Assembly (NCBI RefSeq): GCF_052857255.1
Contig: NC_135497.1
Span: 192,051,485 to 192,115,484 of the forward strand
DNA from: Amblyomma americanum
Lineage: Eukaryota > Arthropoda > Arachnida > Ixodida > Ixodidae
DNA: 64,000 nt
Direction: 5' to 3'
Shown here: one piece after another, positions 48,227 to 58,980 of the stretch
Position numbering within the stretch: position 1 is the stretch's first letter
How the letters are laid out: the number at the start of each line of letters is the position of its first letter
Made by a program: the position numbers and the translations under genes
Notes under the pieces: generated by a model
What the model was told of the DNA's origin: nothing
Databases searched by the model: none
Seen by the model: only the letters and a program-made list of their open reading frames with translations

Positions 48227-49998
48227 TAGGGTTCTTAAGTGTACTACAGTGGAATTGTCGATCTATATTCTCATGTTCAACAGATTTAAATTGCCTATGC
48301 AATCAGCTTCTACCAGATTTAGTTGCTTTACAGGAAACATGGCCAACTTCAAATTTCAATTATCATCTCAAGAATTACTGTCCGTTCCGGCTTGACCGGT
48401 CATCACGAGGGGGAGGGTTGTTAGTGCTCATCTCTACAAAGTTTTACCACAGGGCATGCATTTCTTTCCAATATGCGGACAATGAATGTGAAATCCTTGC
48501 GGTTGACCTCAGCGTCCCAGGTCAACAGTCCTTTACGGTAGCTAATGCATATTTCCCGTCTGGTGTGCGTGACACTCGGCCCCTTGACTCACTCATGTCT
48601 AGTAGCCGATCTCAGGTTCTATTACTTGGAGAGTTCAATTCGCACCATGTGACATGGGGGTTTAAAACAGACAGCTTTGGTTCTAGACTATTTGATTGGG
48701 CTTCTGACAACAACTTGATTTGCAACAATTCCGGATTGCCTACGTTTGTTCGGAGCCAATGCCGCTCTTCCTTGGATTTAACTTTTTCCTCCCCAGGAGT
48801 CTCTGTTATGTCTAGGGCGCCTGTTGACACTGCAACAAACAGTGATCATCTACCGATTAGTTTCAAGTTTGCGTGTAAATTAACTCTTCCTGAGAGACAT
48901 CAGTGCACGTTAATAAATTACAGTTGCTTTAAAGACACGCTAAAATCAGCCCTCCAAATCACTTCAGACACTTGCGCTCAGACAAGTGCCGAAAGCAAGG
49001 CTGCACATCTGTGTTCAGTACTGGATCATGCAAGGCAAAAGTCTGAATTTTTGGTTAAGAGAACCAAGGGTGCAATCGCGAACAATTGGTGGAATGCTGA
49101 GTGCATGCGTGCATATAGACGACGGAAAGCAGCTTCGAAGAAACTTCTCATCAATCAATGCCCAAAAAATTGGTTGGATAATAAGTATGTTGCAGCAACA
49201 TTTAAGCGCACCGTCGCCCGTGCAAAGGAGGAGTATAATACAAATCATTACGATTTTCTTTCACAATCAGGAAATAAACGAGCTTTCTTTAATTTCATGA
49301 GGTGCGACAAGGTGATTTCACCGGCTGCCAACATTGAATCCTTCGTTCAGTCCCCTGCTGACATCGCAAAGGCCTTGGAGGATATTGCGTGTGACTTAGA
49401 GCTTCGCTTTACATCTGCCTTACCTTCTCCTACTATATTTACATGCACTTCAAGTGATTTCACTGAGGTCTCTATGCCTGAGCTGTCGCAAATTGTCCTG
49501 CGCTTATCCCCAGCGGCTCCTGGCCCCGATAAGGTCACCTCATCTATGATCAAAATTTTGTCGAATGAATCTCCTGCAGACCTGTTGGCTCTAGTTAACC
49601 ATTCTATTAAACGTCCTTGGATACCGCACGAGTGGCGTCTTGCTGAAATAGTACCACTGCTTAAAAAGCAAGGGGAGGGCTTAACTTTAGACAATATACA
49701 CCCTATTTCCTTAACATCAAACCTAGTAAAATTGATGGAAAGGGTCCTTCTTAGCCGTGTCATGTCATTCATTTCAGAAAATGCTATATTGAATCCATGT
49801 CAAATTGGTTTCAGGCCGGGTTGTTCAATTTGGTGTGTTCATACTGACCTAGAGAGTCGTATTAAATTAGCTCGCAATAGAAAACAGTTTTCTGCGCTTG
49901 TCACCTTGGATGTCAGTAAAGCAAACGACAGCGTTGAACACTCGACTCTATTACTAAGATTACAGGAACTTAACTTCCCAAGCTATTTTGTAGCCTGA
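48223..49998 (+). pseudogene. LINE ORF2: AP endonuclease and first half of reverse transcriptase
   Basis: The 591-codon frame starts with ATG at 48223, overlapping the ORF1 stop (ATGA), which supports this start. The endonuclease shows WNCRS (Asn11), LQETW (Glu38), VANAYFP, GEFNSHHVTWG (136-146; the usual GDFN has become GEFN), SSLDLTF and SDHLPISF. The reverse transcriptase follows with AAPGPDKVTSSMIK, IHPISLTSNLVKLMERVL, CQIGFRPGCS and LDVSKANDSVEH (motif A, where a Tyr or Phe is usual in place of the Asn). A TGA at 49996-49998 ends the frame, but RT sequence continues in the same frame directly after it. The enzyme nicks target DNA and primes cDNA synthesis there. Confidence 0.88.
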
Positions 49999-50762
49999 AT
50001 TTCTGCTTTTTTGGAAAATAGAGAATTTTACAGCTGCCAAAATGGTGTTTCCTCAAGGAGATTTCCACAGACAAGAGGTGTACCGCAAGGATCAGTTCTC
50101 TCACCTGTTCTTTTTAACATTTTTCTCAGCTCAATTCTATGCATATAAAAATGTGAAAACTCATGTGTACTCCGACGATATAGCATTTTTTTGAAACAGC
50201 AGGTGACATTCACACTCTTTACCCAACCCTGCAAAATTTCCTCAATTTTCTTGACAACTGGTTAGGGAGAATTCATCTGTCCCTTAATGTGAAGAAATGC
50301 GCATTGTTAGTATTTCCAGTTTCTGTTCCTGTAAATATCTGCCTGGTCTATAGAAATAACATAATACCCCAAGTTCAGACGGCGAAGTATGTCGGAATAA
50401 TATACGACTCTTCTCTATCCTGGCGGCCACACATTTAGCAACTTTCTGCAAAAGGAGTTCGGGCCATTGGCATCCTGCGTAGGCTTTGCAGTGCTAGCTC
50501 AGGCATGAGAAGGCATACACTTCTGATGATTTATAAAATGTACGTCCGCCCAAATTTGGAGTTCGGGTGTGTTTTATTCTTGGGAGCTCCTGCCTATAAA
50601 CTTCGCCCTCTTGTGCTGTTGGAGCGTGTGGCGTTGCGCCTTTGTCTTGGGCTTCCAAAATATGTCGCCAATGCTGTTCTGCACCTTGAGGCGCGAATGC
50701 CATCGTTATCAGCTAGGTTTCGCCTTTTAACAGTTCAAACATTTTTAAAATTGTGCGACTAA
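49999..50762 (+). pseudogene. LINE ORF2: second half of reverse transcriptase (frameshifted)
   Basis: In the ORF2 frame after the stop, TRGVPQGSVLSPVLFNIFL (from about 50071) is the conserved motif B. A frameshift follows, and YSDDIAFF (50168 onwards, in another frame) is motif C with both catalytic aspartates. A third frame from about 50505 continues with MIYKMYVRPNLEFG and RVALRLCLGLPKYV, the conserved thumb-like region of this LINE group, and stops at 50760-50762. Confidence 0.82.
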
Positions 50763-51871
50763 CCTCTTCACGCTTCCAGTATAATATTTCTTTGTCAACC
50801 TTCCGCCTTTTTTAGTGCTGCCTGGTCTCGTTTTCATACCCCGCAGATATGCTACGCGCAGTCCCTCCTTGATCCCATAAATATTCATTTCACAGATGTC
50901 AGCCAATTGTATAACAACTCATCATCTGTCCAGATTTAATTCGATGACATTTTCCCATCGAAAGCAAAGCTGCAGCCCTTCCCGCTTCTTCAGGGTCTGT
51001 TGCAGGACCACCTATGGTCCTTTCCCTCTCATGTTCTTATTGCTACCGATGCCTCGCAGGATCGCGAGAAGGCTCGTGTGGGAATTTTTTCGCCTTCACT
51101 GGATTGGTCTTTTTCTCTCCGTCTTCCTGACTTCACTCCAATTTTTCTGGCTGAATTATTAGCAGTAATCTTAGCCTTACGAAAATTAGAAACTACCGTT
51201 TCCCAGGTTGTGGTTATGACAGACTCTCTGTCCATTTGCTCTTCCTTATCCTCACCCACTGAGTCTCGGGCATTATGCCTCTTTAAGTTCCTTATTCCGC
51301 TGCATGTAAGTTCGGTAAGGTTGCTTTGGGTACCAGGTCACATGGGTTTTCACTTAAATGAGGTTGCAGATTCCTTAGCAAGAGCCGCTCTCTGCGGCCC
51401 AGTTGTTGCTGTCCTGCCAACGTGTGCATATACGGCTTCGGTGAGGTTTCGCAGTTACACAATATTTCAGGAATTTGCTGCCTCGGCTCCTACATCACCT
51501 CCCGAATATCAGCATCTTCTGCATCCTTGGAGTAGCAAAGACTGGCGCTCACGCAGACTAGAGGTCTCTTTCACGCGCTTGTGTTGGCGGGTTCCCCTTC
51601 TAAATTTCTACCTTCACAGATCTGGCCTGGCGGCTTCCCCACTGTGTCCTTTTTGTGCCGAACTGAGACAATAGATCACTTCCTGCTGTTCTGCCGCCGC
51701 TTCTCTCATTTGAGGAAGCGCCTTTTGCAAATTCCATTTCATCAACTGGGCTTGCCTGTGTCTTCCGCGGTTGTTCTTTCCATTGGCGCTTCTTTGCTTG
51801 GACGAAGCGACAGGAGTGTGCGCTCTGCTGTGCAAAATGTTCTTCAAGAAACGCAGCGCCTCCCATTCTAA
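50763..51871 (+). pseudogene. LINE ORF2: RNase H and C-terminal zinc knuckle of copy B (broken)
   Basis: This is the same domain as in copy A, with IATDAS, AELLAVILAL, MTDSLSI and VPGHMGFHLNEVADSLAR. An in-frame TAA at 50937-50939 replaces a GAA of copy A. A C is missing near 51663 (GCCGAACTGAG here, GCCGAACCTGAG in copy A), so the zinc-knuckle part continues only in the frame from 51581 (TIDHFLLFCRRFSHLRKR onwards) to 51871. Confidence 0.85.
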
Positions 51872-52134
51872 TTTCTTCTTCCCGCTCTCAGTCAGTACGA
51901 CATTGAAACATTACAGGCATTGTATACTATTATTCACATTAAGCCATTGCCCCGTCTTCGATCTCCAAGTTAACAGGACCCCTGTCCTTCCGTCTTCCAA
52001 TCTATCAGGCTACATCCTATTACCACTCCTTTTCCTGTCAAAACTTTCCTGTATCCAGCAATTAACCGCCTGTAGCTTGGCCACTCCCCCGTAGTTAGTA
52101 TGTGCCAGCAACGTCTGAGGCCTTCCTTCCTTCC
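51872..52134 (+). other. 3' untranslated region and short (CCTT)n tail of LINE copy B
   Basis: Aligns with the 3' untranslated region of copy A (46403-46650). It ends TGTGCCAGCAACGTCTGAGG and 14 bases of CCTT repeat (52121-52134), then unrelated sequence starting AGTCCCCCTCC. Confidence 0.85.
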
Positions 52135-53235
52135 AGTCCCCCTCCGTAGATATGTGCCATCGCTTACTACGAAACAAAAACAACGCGGACGGAGCACTCG
52201 CGCTAGGCCAGCTGCGAACAGACAACGGGCGATTTTGTTCGGGGTCGGTACCCATCGGGTTAGTGCTTGCAAACTAAAATATCATCGACACTTTTTGCTC
52301 TCGTTGGGCCGAAGAAGCGCCCATTTCGAAAGTACGTTCGATTTGGCCGTGCACATTCTACGCCAGTTCAAGGCTTGCAGCACTTTCACATTGGATTTTC
52401 CACTCTCATGTGCGCCCGATGCGCAACTGTATTCGTTTTGCTAAAGTGCGCGCCTAGTGCAGCTTAAGTCCTCTGGCCGCCTTGCGTTCACTGTAGTGCA
52501 AGTGCAGATGAACTGCAGCAGTATAGTGAGGGACGTGCGTGGGTCGGATATCATGTCATCTGCGTCTTAAACATCAACACTTCTTTCGTGAAAGCAGAAA
52601 GTAGATAGCTTTTTATGACTTCAGTATTGTAAAACAGGGCAGTCAAGTCCAGCACCGCTAGCAGCAGTTCAGTGCTTATTCGCGAATGATTTATGTGCAA
52701 TATGGTGATTGTATGCCTAATGCATAGAGATGTTTGCTATTACCTCGTGGAAGAGCTGGCGCCCGGCCTATGGGAGTTTGCATGGAGCTTCCTCGAGACT
52801 ACCTGAGCCACCATGGGCGCTCTAAGCATCATTGGACGCAGAGCTACCGACTGCAGAACAATAACTTTTGGCCGAAAAATAACGGAAAAATAAACGTTGT
52901 TCGGTGATCAAGAATGCCCTTACATTCAACATCCTGCGTATAAATGGCAACAAACGAGCAGAAAAGCATGTGATGCAAAGTTTGCCCAAAATAAGACATG
53001 GTTAGCTCTCCTTATGGCCAAGTATTGCACACCACAAACATTAGTATTTCGTGCTTAACAGGCGCACTTTTAAAATGAAATATTATTTAAAATGTTGCTT
53101 AAACACTTTAAGAGGTTTTTTTAATGGCATTTCGGAACACAGAAACCTTTTATTGGCGTCGTGTGTTGTTACGCTTTCACTACTATGGTTTTTGCGCACT
53201 ACGTTCGTGACAAATTCGTCTGCGCGCGGTGCGCA
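52135..53235. other. Unassigned DNA
   Basis: No repeat family or gene is recognisable. A plus-strand open frame to 52444 has a C-terminal part (SAHFESTFDLAVHILRQF) without a known domain, and its N-terminus lies in LINE tail sequence. I do not call a gene. Confidence 0.4.
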
Positions 53236-53248
53236 CCATGGACAGAAT

Positions 53249-53490
53249 GGTTTGGTTTATGGTTTATGAGCGCTTAATGTACCAAAGCGACTCAGGCTAT
53301 GAGAGACGCCGTAGTGAAGGTCTCCGGAAATTTCGACCACCTGGGGTTCTTTAACGTGCACTGACATCGCACAGTACACGCACCTCTAGGATTTCGCCTG
53401 CATCGAAATTCGACCGCCGCGGCTTGGATCGAACCCGCGTCTTTCGGGCCAGCAGCCGACCTTAATAACCACTCAGCCACCGAGGCGGCC
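53249..53490 (-). mobile_element. tRNA-derived SINE, second tail type
   Basis: On the minus strand it reads a tRNA-like head (GCCGCCTCGGTGGCTGAGTGG, with B box GGTTCGATCC as in its relatives), the core TGTGCGATGTCAGTGCACG followed by AAAGAACCCCAGGTGGTCG, and a 3' end CCATAAACCAAACC. It is flanked by CCATGGACAGAAT (53236-53248) and CCATGCACAGAAT (53491-53503), a 13-bp target duplication with one mismatch. It shares head and core with the SINEs in the satellite but has a different 3' part. Confidence 0.9.
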
Positions 53491-53503
53491 CCATGCACAG
53501 AAT

Positions 53504-55738
53504 AAGACATCTCATTAACGCCAGTATGTGTTCCTGAAAAAATCCGACTGTCTCACACCAAGTAGCTCACCTGCTCATGATGATTTGAGCGTCGATGGCG
53601 GCTGAGGAGCATCGCCGCCAGCTTTCCCTCTAGTTCAGAGTTAGAAACTCTATGGTCTAATGGGCATTCATAGCTGCAGTGGTAAAGGTTGGCATAGTAT
53701 TCTGGGCAGCTGGGACATTATGGTGTGACCCTGTGGCGGCACAGGTATGCCATAGCAGGTGTGTAGAGGATGTTGGGCAGAATTTTGCTTTGGAGACGAA
53801 CGGCTGAGGTGGAGTGTTCGTGGTGCGGTGATGTAATATTCTATTTTCTGGAAGGTTGGCATATATTGAGTACACTTTGTGCGCTTATCGTATATTTAAA
53901 AACCGATGTTTTAATGTAAAATCTACCATTACGTTTTCGTGCGCTTTTTTTCAGGCCCGTTTATCTCTCCCTACCGCGCCCGTTGGCCATCGTTAGCCAC
54001 CGTCGCTAACGATGGAGACGAACACCTATTTCAAATCCTTCCGTGCAGTTCATGAACATTCACAATGATCTGCCTAAAAGCTAAGAAACTACAGTTGAGT
54101 TTTCTTTTTAGTGTGTCTATTTTCCGCACCGCGGCGATTTTATACTGCCTCTTAAAACCGCGGAGAATAGAGGTCGAGAATGGGCGTCTCCGCCAGCATG
54201 GCACGCAGCCTGAGACGCGGAAAACCTCTTAATTCAGCTGCGTCCACGGTCGATTTTGTCGGCGATCTTGGTAGCAGCGACGCTGCCTCATCATACGGCT
54301 TTAGTTTAGAGGCCGAAGCAGACCCGAGGAACTAGCCTAGGACGTCGGGGCAGGTTTTGGTTAGTTTTTTATATAGAATTGTTTCTCTCGACTCTGTTTT
54401 GGAAAGGCACAGGCGTTACCAATGTCATTTGTATCATTTGTAGGGTTTACAGATCATTCTGGGAGAATTTGATGTTGCATGCGGTTGGAAGACCTCCCCC
54501 GACTGTCTCGCAAAATGCTGGGCCCAACTATAGGCTGAAAATGATTGTTTTCTTGCCGGAAAACTGCACAAGCTAGAACCTCGATTTATTAGAATTGTTT
54601 CCTATTCTTTAGGCAGAGCTTTTTTAATGTTCCAAAGTTCCTTGAAATGGTCTGTTTTTAAATAAAAAACTAGCAAGTTTTGCTGAAGTTTTATCTTAAA
54701 ACCTTGATTCGCTAGTAGAACATTTCTAAAGACTAAACGTTTTAAGAAAGCTCATATTATAAGGTAGTAGGATTAATCGTCCTGATTTGGATGTATTTCA
54801 TTAAATATTAAACGTCATGTTTCTCGGGCCTATATATTTATTGACAACTCACAAAATACGGCCATTTATCCCACGACAGGCAAAGAGTTAATTTCCGAAG
54901 CTCCGAAATCAAGGCTACGCACGTGGACCTATAGTGAAACATGTTTGAGCCTTGTGAAGACAGTGCGCCAAACTCAATTCGAGGCGAGTACATTCAGCAG
55001 AAATTGGCCCAAAATATGGCCATGGAGCAATTTTCGAGCGGCACTAAAGCATAATGACTCTCGTTCGAAGTGCACTTCCCTTTTCCTGTTTTGGAGAGGT
55101 CTCAGTCATCACGCACTTCAGAAATAATGCTCTTCCATTGTTTGCATGTATTCGTTGACTTTTTGTCGTAAGATTAACCCGCTATATACCCCCCAACAGC
55201 GCTACAGTTAAATATCTCTATGAAAGTAATTTCTTTTCGACAGAGCAATAGAGATTTCGGGAAACTATATGCAATGAAATGGCTCAACTTCGTGTAAAGA
55301 GCGGATTTCACGTATATTTGATGACGGAAAATGATGAGCCACCAACTCGCCCAAGCTTCTGCATTGCGTCGTTTGATTGTAGAGGGGGTTTATAAACAGC
55401 CGATTCAGTTGTTTGTACCAACGTAGCTCATATATGGTTCTATGCCGCCTCTGAAAGAAAGCCAGTGAAATATGGCAAAAAAACACATGTTTGTGCTGTT
55501 GCACTAATTGTCACGACGCCAACTGTGTTTTTAACGAAGAGAGCGCTTTTACAACGGGAAAGAGTTTATGTAAGTAATTTTTTCATATATTGTAAGATTT
55601 CACTACATAGCAATCAATATTTCTTCAGATTTCCTGTCGGCAGGCTTGAATGTTTTTGCAAATAAAATTTTTACTATTGTTAAAAACGTTCCCCATTGGC
55701 TTTCTATGGCAGTCTTAACTGCCAGATACGAGCAATGA
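53504..55738. other. Unassigned A/T-rich DNA
   Basis: Short open frames only (60-80 codons) with no recognisable domain, no clear repeat unit and no RNA gene. Inverted element ends and target duplications were not seen. Confidence 0.45.
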
Positions 55739-55752
55739 AAAAGCCTTAAAAA

Positions 55753-55991
55753 GCCGCCGCGGTGGCTGAGTGGTTACGGCGCTCGGCTGCTGGCCCCAAA
55801 GACGCGGGTTCGATCCCGGCCGCGGCGGTAGAATTTTGATGGAGGCGAAATTCTAGAGGACCGTGTACTGTGCGATGTCAGTGCACGTTAAAGAAACCCA
55901 CGCGGTCGAAATTTCTGGAGCCCTTCACTACGGCGTCCCTCATAGCCTGAGTCGCTTTGGGACGTTAAACCCCCATAAAGCAAACCAAACC
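55753..55991 (+). mobile_element. tRNA-derived SINE, second tail type, with perfect target duplication
   Basis: Head GCCGCCGCGGTGGCTGAGTGG with A box TGGCTGAGTGG and B box GGTTCGATCCC, core TGTGCGATGTCAGTGCACG, then a 3' part with TTTGGGACGTTAAACCCCC and a CAAACCAAACC end. The 13-bp AAAAGCCTTAAAA flanks it at 55739-55751 and 55992-56004. The perfect duplication and intact promoter boxes suggest a comparatively young insertion. Confidence 0.93.
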
Positions 55992-56004
55992 AAAAGCCTT
56001 AAAA

Positions 56005-56660
56005 GAAAGATTTTGCTACTCATCAGAAGAATGGATCATTACCTTCAATAATTTCATAACAGTACCTTAAGATATTGCAGTCTTTAAAATATTTGTCCTG
56101 GAATGCTGGACATGGTTCGGTCGACGTTTATGTGAGAATCGTCTTGAAAGTTCGTCAACAGATTGGTACGGAACATAGAAAGCGTGCGTGGTGATCCGCG
56201 GATAGTGACGGAGAGGCTATCGAGTGCCAACTGATGCGGAACTTCTGCGCAGTCATGCCCTACAGTCCAAACGAAAATTGGAAGTCGCTCAGTTAAAGCT
56301 TGTCTCCGTTTCCCATTTTTAAAAGCGGAAGATTAGTAATGACTACTCCCCTTCGTATTTTCTTCGCTTTGTGCGCCGTGTCCACGAGTTGGACCTTGAA
56401 CAGAGAAGAAACCACGTCAGAATCAAGACGTCACTCCACCGCCGCAGCCGAAACCACGGAGATAGAAGGCTCCTCTCTCTAGTAGCACGAAATGTTGCAG
56501 GAACATTGCAGCAATATTTCACTGTAATGTTGCTACAACGTGGATAATATCCTTATGAAATTAAATTCAGCCAACGTTAGCATTGAACATCACAACAAAG
56601 TTATTGGCATATTTCAACAATGTTGCTGCATGATTGATCAAATGTTTACGGAATGTTATT
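56005..56660. other. Unassigned DNA with a cluster of degenerate AATGTTGC/GCAACATT motifs
   Basis: No gene is recognisable. From about 56490 to 56655 the motif ATGTTGC and its complement recur several times in both orientations (for example AATGTTGCAGGAACATTGC at 56491 and ACAATGTTGCTGC further on). This may be the remnant of a short inverted or dispersed repeat; no clear unit can be defined by eye. Confidence 0.35.
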
Positions 56661-56818
56661 CCGACCACCTGGGGTTCTTTAACATGCACTGACATTGCAC
56701 AGTACACGGACCTCTAGAATTTCGCCTCCATCGAAATTCGACCGCCGCGGCCGGGATCGAGCCCACGTCTTTCGGGCCAGCATCCGAGCATCATAACCAC
56801 TCAGCCACCGCGGCGGCT
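56661..56818 (-). mobile_element. tRNA-derived SINE, 3'-truncated
   Basis: On the minus strand it begins with GCCGCCGCGGTGGCTGAGTGG and runs through a B box-like GGCTCGATCCC and the core to AAAGAACCCCAGGTGGTCGG, where it stops; the 3' part and tail are missing. No convincing target duplication is visible. It lies directly against the 5' end of the visible CR1-like sequence. Confidence 0.85.
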
Positions 56819-56959
56819 ACAGCACACTGAAGAATTATATCTTCTAAGGTCTGAGGTTTATTCACTAAAAAAAGTTGTCTCTTCGCAAAAAAAAAACTGA
56901 TTTCGAGGACAGAAGCCGACGTCGTAAACTAATAATTTTCGAGCATCCTGAAGAAGACG
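56819..56959 (+). pseudogene. CR1/L2-like LINE ORF1 fragment, part upstream of the nested insertion
   Basis: Readable as EELYLLRSEVYSLKKVV (coiled-coil-like), then TDFEDRSRRRKLIIFEHPEED after a length change in a run of A. This matches the EDRSRRxNLIIFGxPEE motif of ORF1 in CR1/L2-like elements. The sequence breaks at CCTGAAGAAGACG (56947-56959). Its continuation lies at 60285, after the second LINE. Confidence 0.75.
56947..56959 (+). repeat. Target-site duplication, left copy (LINE C inside LINE D)
   Basis: CCTGAAGAAGACG here and CCTGAGGAAGACG at 60285-60297 differ at one base. Both encode PEED of the interrupted ORF1, so the host frame is continuous across the insertion. Confidence 0.82.
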
Positions 56960-57774
56960 CTCAGAGGAAGACGCTGTTTCGGAAGAAGCTCAAGATTGCC
57001 AGGTCCCGGACGCTGATTGCAGGGGGAGATTTCAACGCGGCAGACACGGCATGGGGTTACGGCTACAGTACGACCAAGGGAAGACAACTCGGGCATGATG
57101 CGCAGGAACTCGACTTCACGTTACTTACGGATCCGGCGCACCCGACGAGAATCAGTACCTCCACTACCAGAGACACGACCCCGGACCTGACGTTCGTCCG
57201 AAATGCCGGGACGACGGCTACCACGTGGAAAAACACGTCGACCGACCTCGGGAGTGACCACATGATCGTCGAAATACACGTACAGACTCAGGAGGTGCAC
57301 GGCAGTAAGCGAAATTTCAAATGGACCGATTGGGAAGATTTCAGAAATAAACGAGACCAACAAGAGTCTTCCGGAGATACGATCACGGACATCGAAGCCT
57401 GGACCCGCTGGCTGGTTGCAGACGCCAAAGCGTCCACCAAGACCGTAGAAACCGAAGTTGAAACTGACAAGATGGACAGCCGCCTGGCGCATCTCATCGA
57501 GGCGAAGAACTCTGTCCTGACCAGGTGGAAGGGACAGAGACTCAATCGGAGACTCAGAAAGAAAATAGCGGAGATCAACCGCAACGTCGAGGAGCACTGC
57601 CGAACGCTCAACCACCAGCAATGGGATGAGTTATGCAATGCAGTCGACGGCCAACTACACAACGGGAAATCGTGGGAACCTGCTCAGGCATCTGTTGGAC
57701 GAAACGAAGACCAAGTCCCACCAGAGGAACTGCCTCGCACGTCTATTACACAAGGAGCTCGAGAAGCACGGTGA
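56960..57774 (+). pseudogene. LINE C ORF2: endonuclease C-terminal half and linker
   Basis: The open frame from 56875 reads through the junction; the LINE C part begins at about residue 29. GGDFNAADTAWG (from 57020) holds the catalytic Asp/Asn pair, TTPDLTFV the next Asp and GSDHMIVEI the final Asp-His. The N-terminal part of the endonuclease is absent. A long, charged linker follows. The frame is lost near 57670, where the next fragment takes over. Confidence 0.85.
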
Positions 57775-58213
57775 AGATGCAGTGACCGTCCGGTTGCGAG
57801 CGAAGTACTTGCCGCACACTTCGACCGCACAACACGGCCCATATGAGGGGGATCCGAACGAAGAATTGGATAAGGACTTTAACGTAGAAGAGATCAGGAC
57901 GGCGCTGCACAACCTCCACAGCAGATCGGCGCCGGGCCCCGACGGGGTGTCGAATCGCGCCCTAAAGAATCTCGACGACCGATCCGTGGAACAGTTAACG
58001 GCAGTCATCAGTGAGTGCTGGCAGCGCGGTAGCCTCCCGCAACAGTGGAAAACTGCGAGAATGATACTGATCCCAAAACTCGGAAAACCGCCGAGCCTCG
58101 ACAACCTTCGCCCCGTATCCCTAACGTCGTGCGTCGGCAAGACCAGCGAGCACGCACTGCTTAACCGCTGGCAAGCCCACCTAAAGCAGAACGGGCATAC
58201 CCACCATCCATAA
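57626..58213 (+). pseudogene. LINE C ORF2: reverse transcriptase N-terminal part
   Basis: Contains SAPGPDGVSNRALKN, AVISECWQRGSLPQQWK, ARMILIPKLGKPPSLDNL and RPVSLTSCVGKTSE, the fingers motifs of LINE reverse transcriptase. The frame ends at 58211-58213. The expected IGFRPQLST-type motif is readable just after in another frame, so one frameshift separates it from the next fragment. Confidence 0.85.
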
Positions 58214-58980
58214 TAGGATTCTGGCCCCAATTATCCACGCAACACGCAATGTTACAACTGAAGCACAAGGTGCTTGACGGCAAGACGAGAGGCGGCAGAG
58301 CAATTCTCGGCCTCGACCTTGAAAGCGCGTTCGATAGAATCGCGCACTCGGCGATCTTACACCAGATATCGCGGCAAAACCTGGGTGTACGCTCGTACAA
58401 CTACGTTAAAGATTTTTTGACAGACAGGCGAACTTTTTTAGTGGCAGGGGATATCCAGCTAGAAGAGCAAACGCTGGGAAGCACCGGCACCCCGCACGGC
58501 TCCGTCATCTCGCCCATGCTCTTCAACCTCGTCATGATCGGGCTAGCAGAAAAGCTATAAGAACTCGAAGACGTCTGGCACACCATATACGCCGACGACA
58601 TAACACTCTGGGTGCACGAAGGCAGCGACGGTCACATCGAAACGGCACTGCAACTAGCAATCGAGACAATAGAGGGATACCTTGTGGGTACAGGATTACG
58701 ATGTTCGCCTACAAAGTCGGAACTCCTACTCTACCGCCCTACGCAGAGGGGCAGACCACCCGGGTGTGGTCGGAATGCGGCAACGACCAGACGAGAATAC
58801 GAAGAGATCAGACTACGCACGAGCAACGGAGCAAACATCCCGATAGTGCACAGAATTAGGGTCATTGGCATGATAATCGAAGCCAATGGCGTCAACGGCG
58901 AACGATCACTTAATTACAGCACAAGACGGCTAACGCCATGCGAATCCTCAAGAGGGTCACCAGCAGAAGAAACGGAATGA
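58214..58980 (+). pseudogene. LINE C ORF2: reverse transcriptase palm
   Basis: AILGLDLESAFDRIAH contains motif A, GTPHGSVISPMLFNLVM motif B, and YADDITLW (from 58588) motif C with both aspartates. A TAA at 58558-58560 interrupts the frame between motifs B and C. CSPTKSELLLY and VIGMIIEANG are conserved positions downstream of the palm. The frame changes again near 58940. Confidence 0.86.

Larger units (their letters stand above)
46718..52134 (+). mobile_element. LINE copy B: near full-length I-group-like element, decayed
   Basis: In order this element carries a gag-like ORF1 with three zinc knuckles, an ORF2 with AP-type endonuclease, reverse transcriptase, RNase H and terminal zinc knuckle, and a 3' end identical in type to copy A with a short (CCTT)n tail. 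The EN-RT-RNase H order places it in the I/R1/LOA/Ingi-like part of LINE diversity; I cannot resolve the clade by eye. Several frameshifts and stops (about 47740, 47990, 49996, about 50140, 50760, 50937, 51663) make it inactive. Its 5' limit is uncertain and may lie upstream of copy A. Confidence 0.88.
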
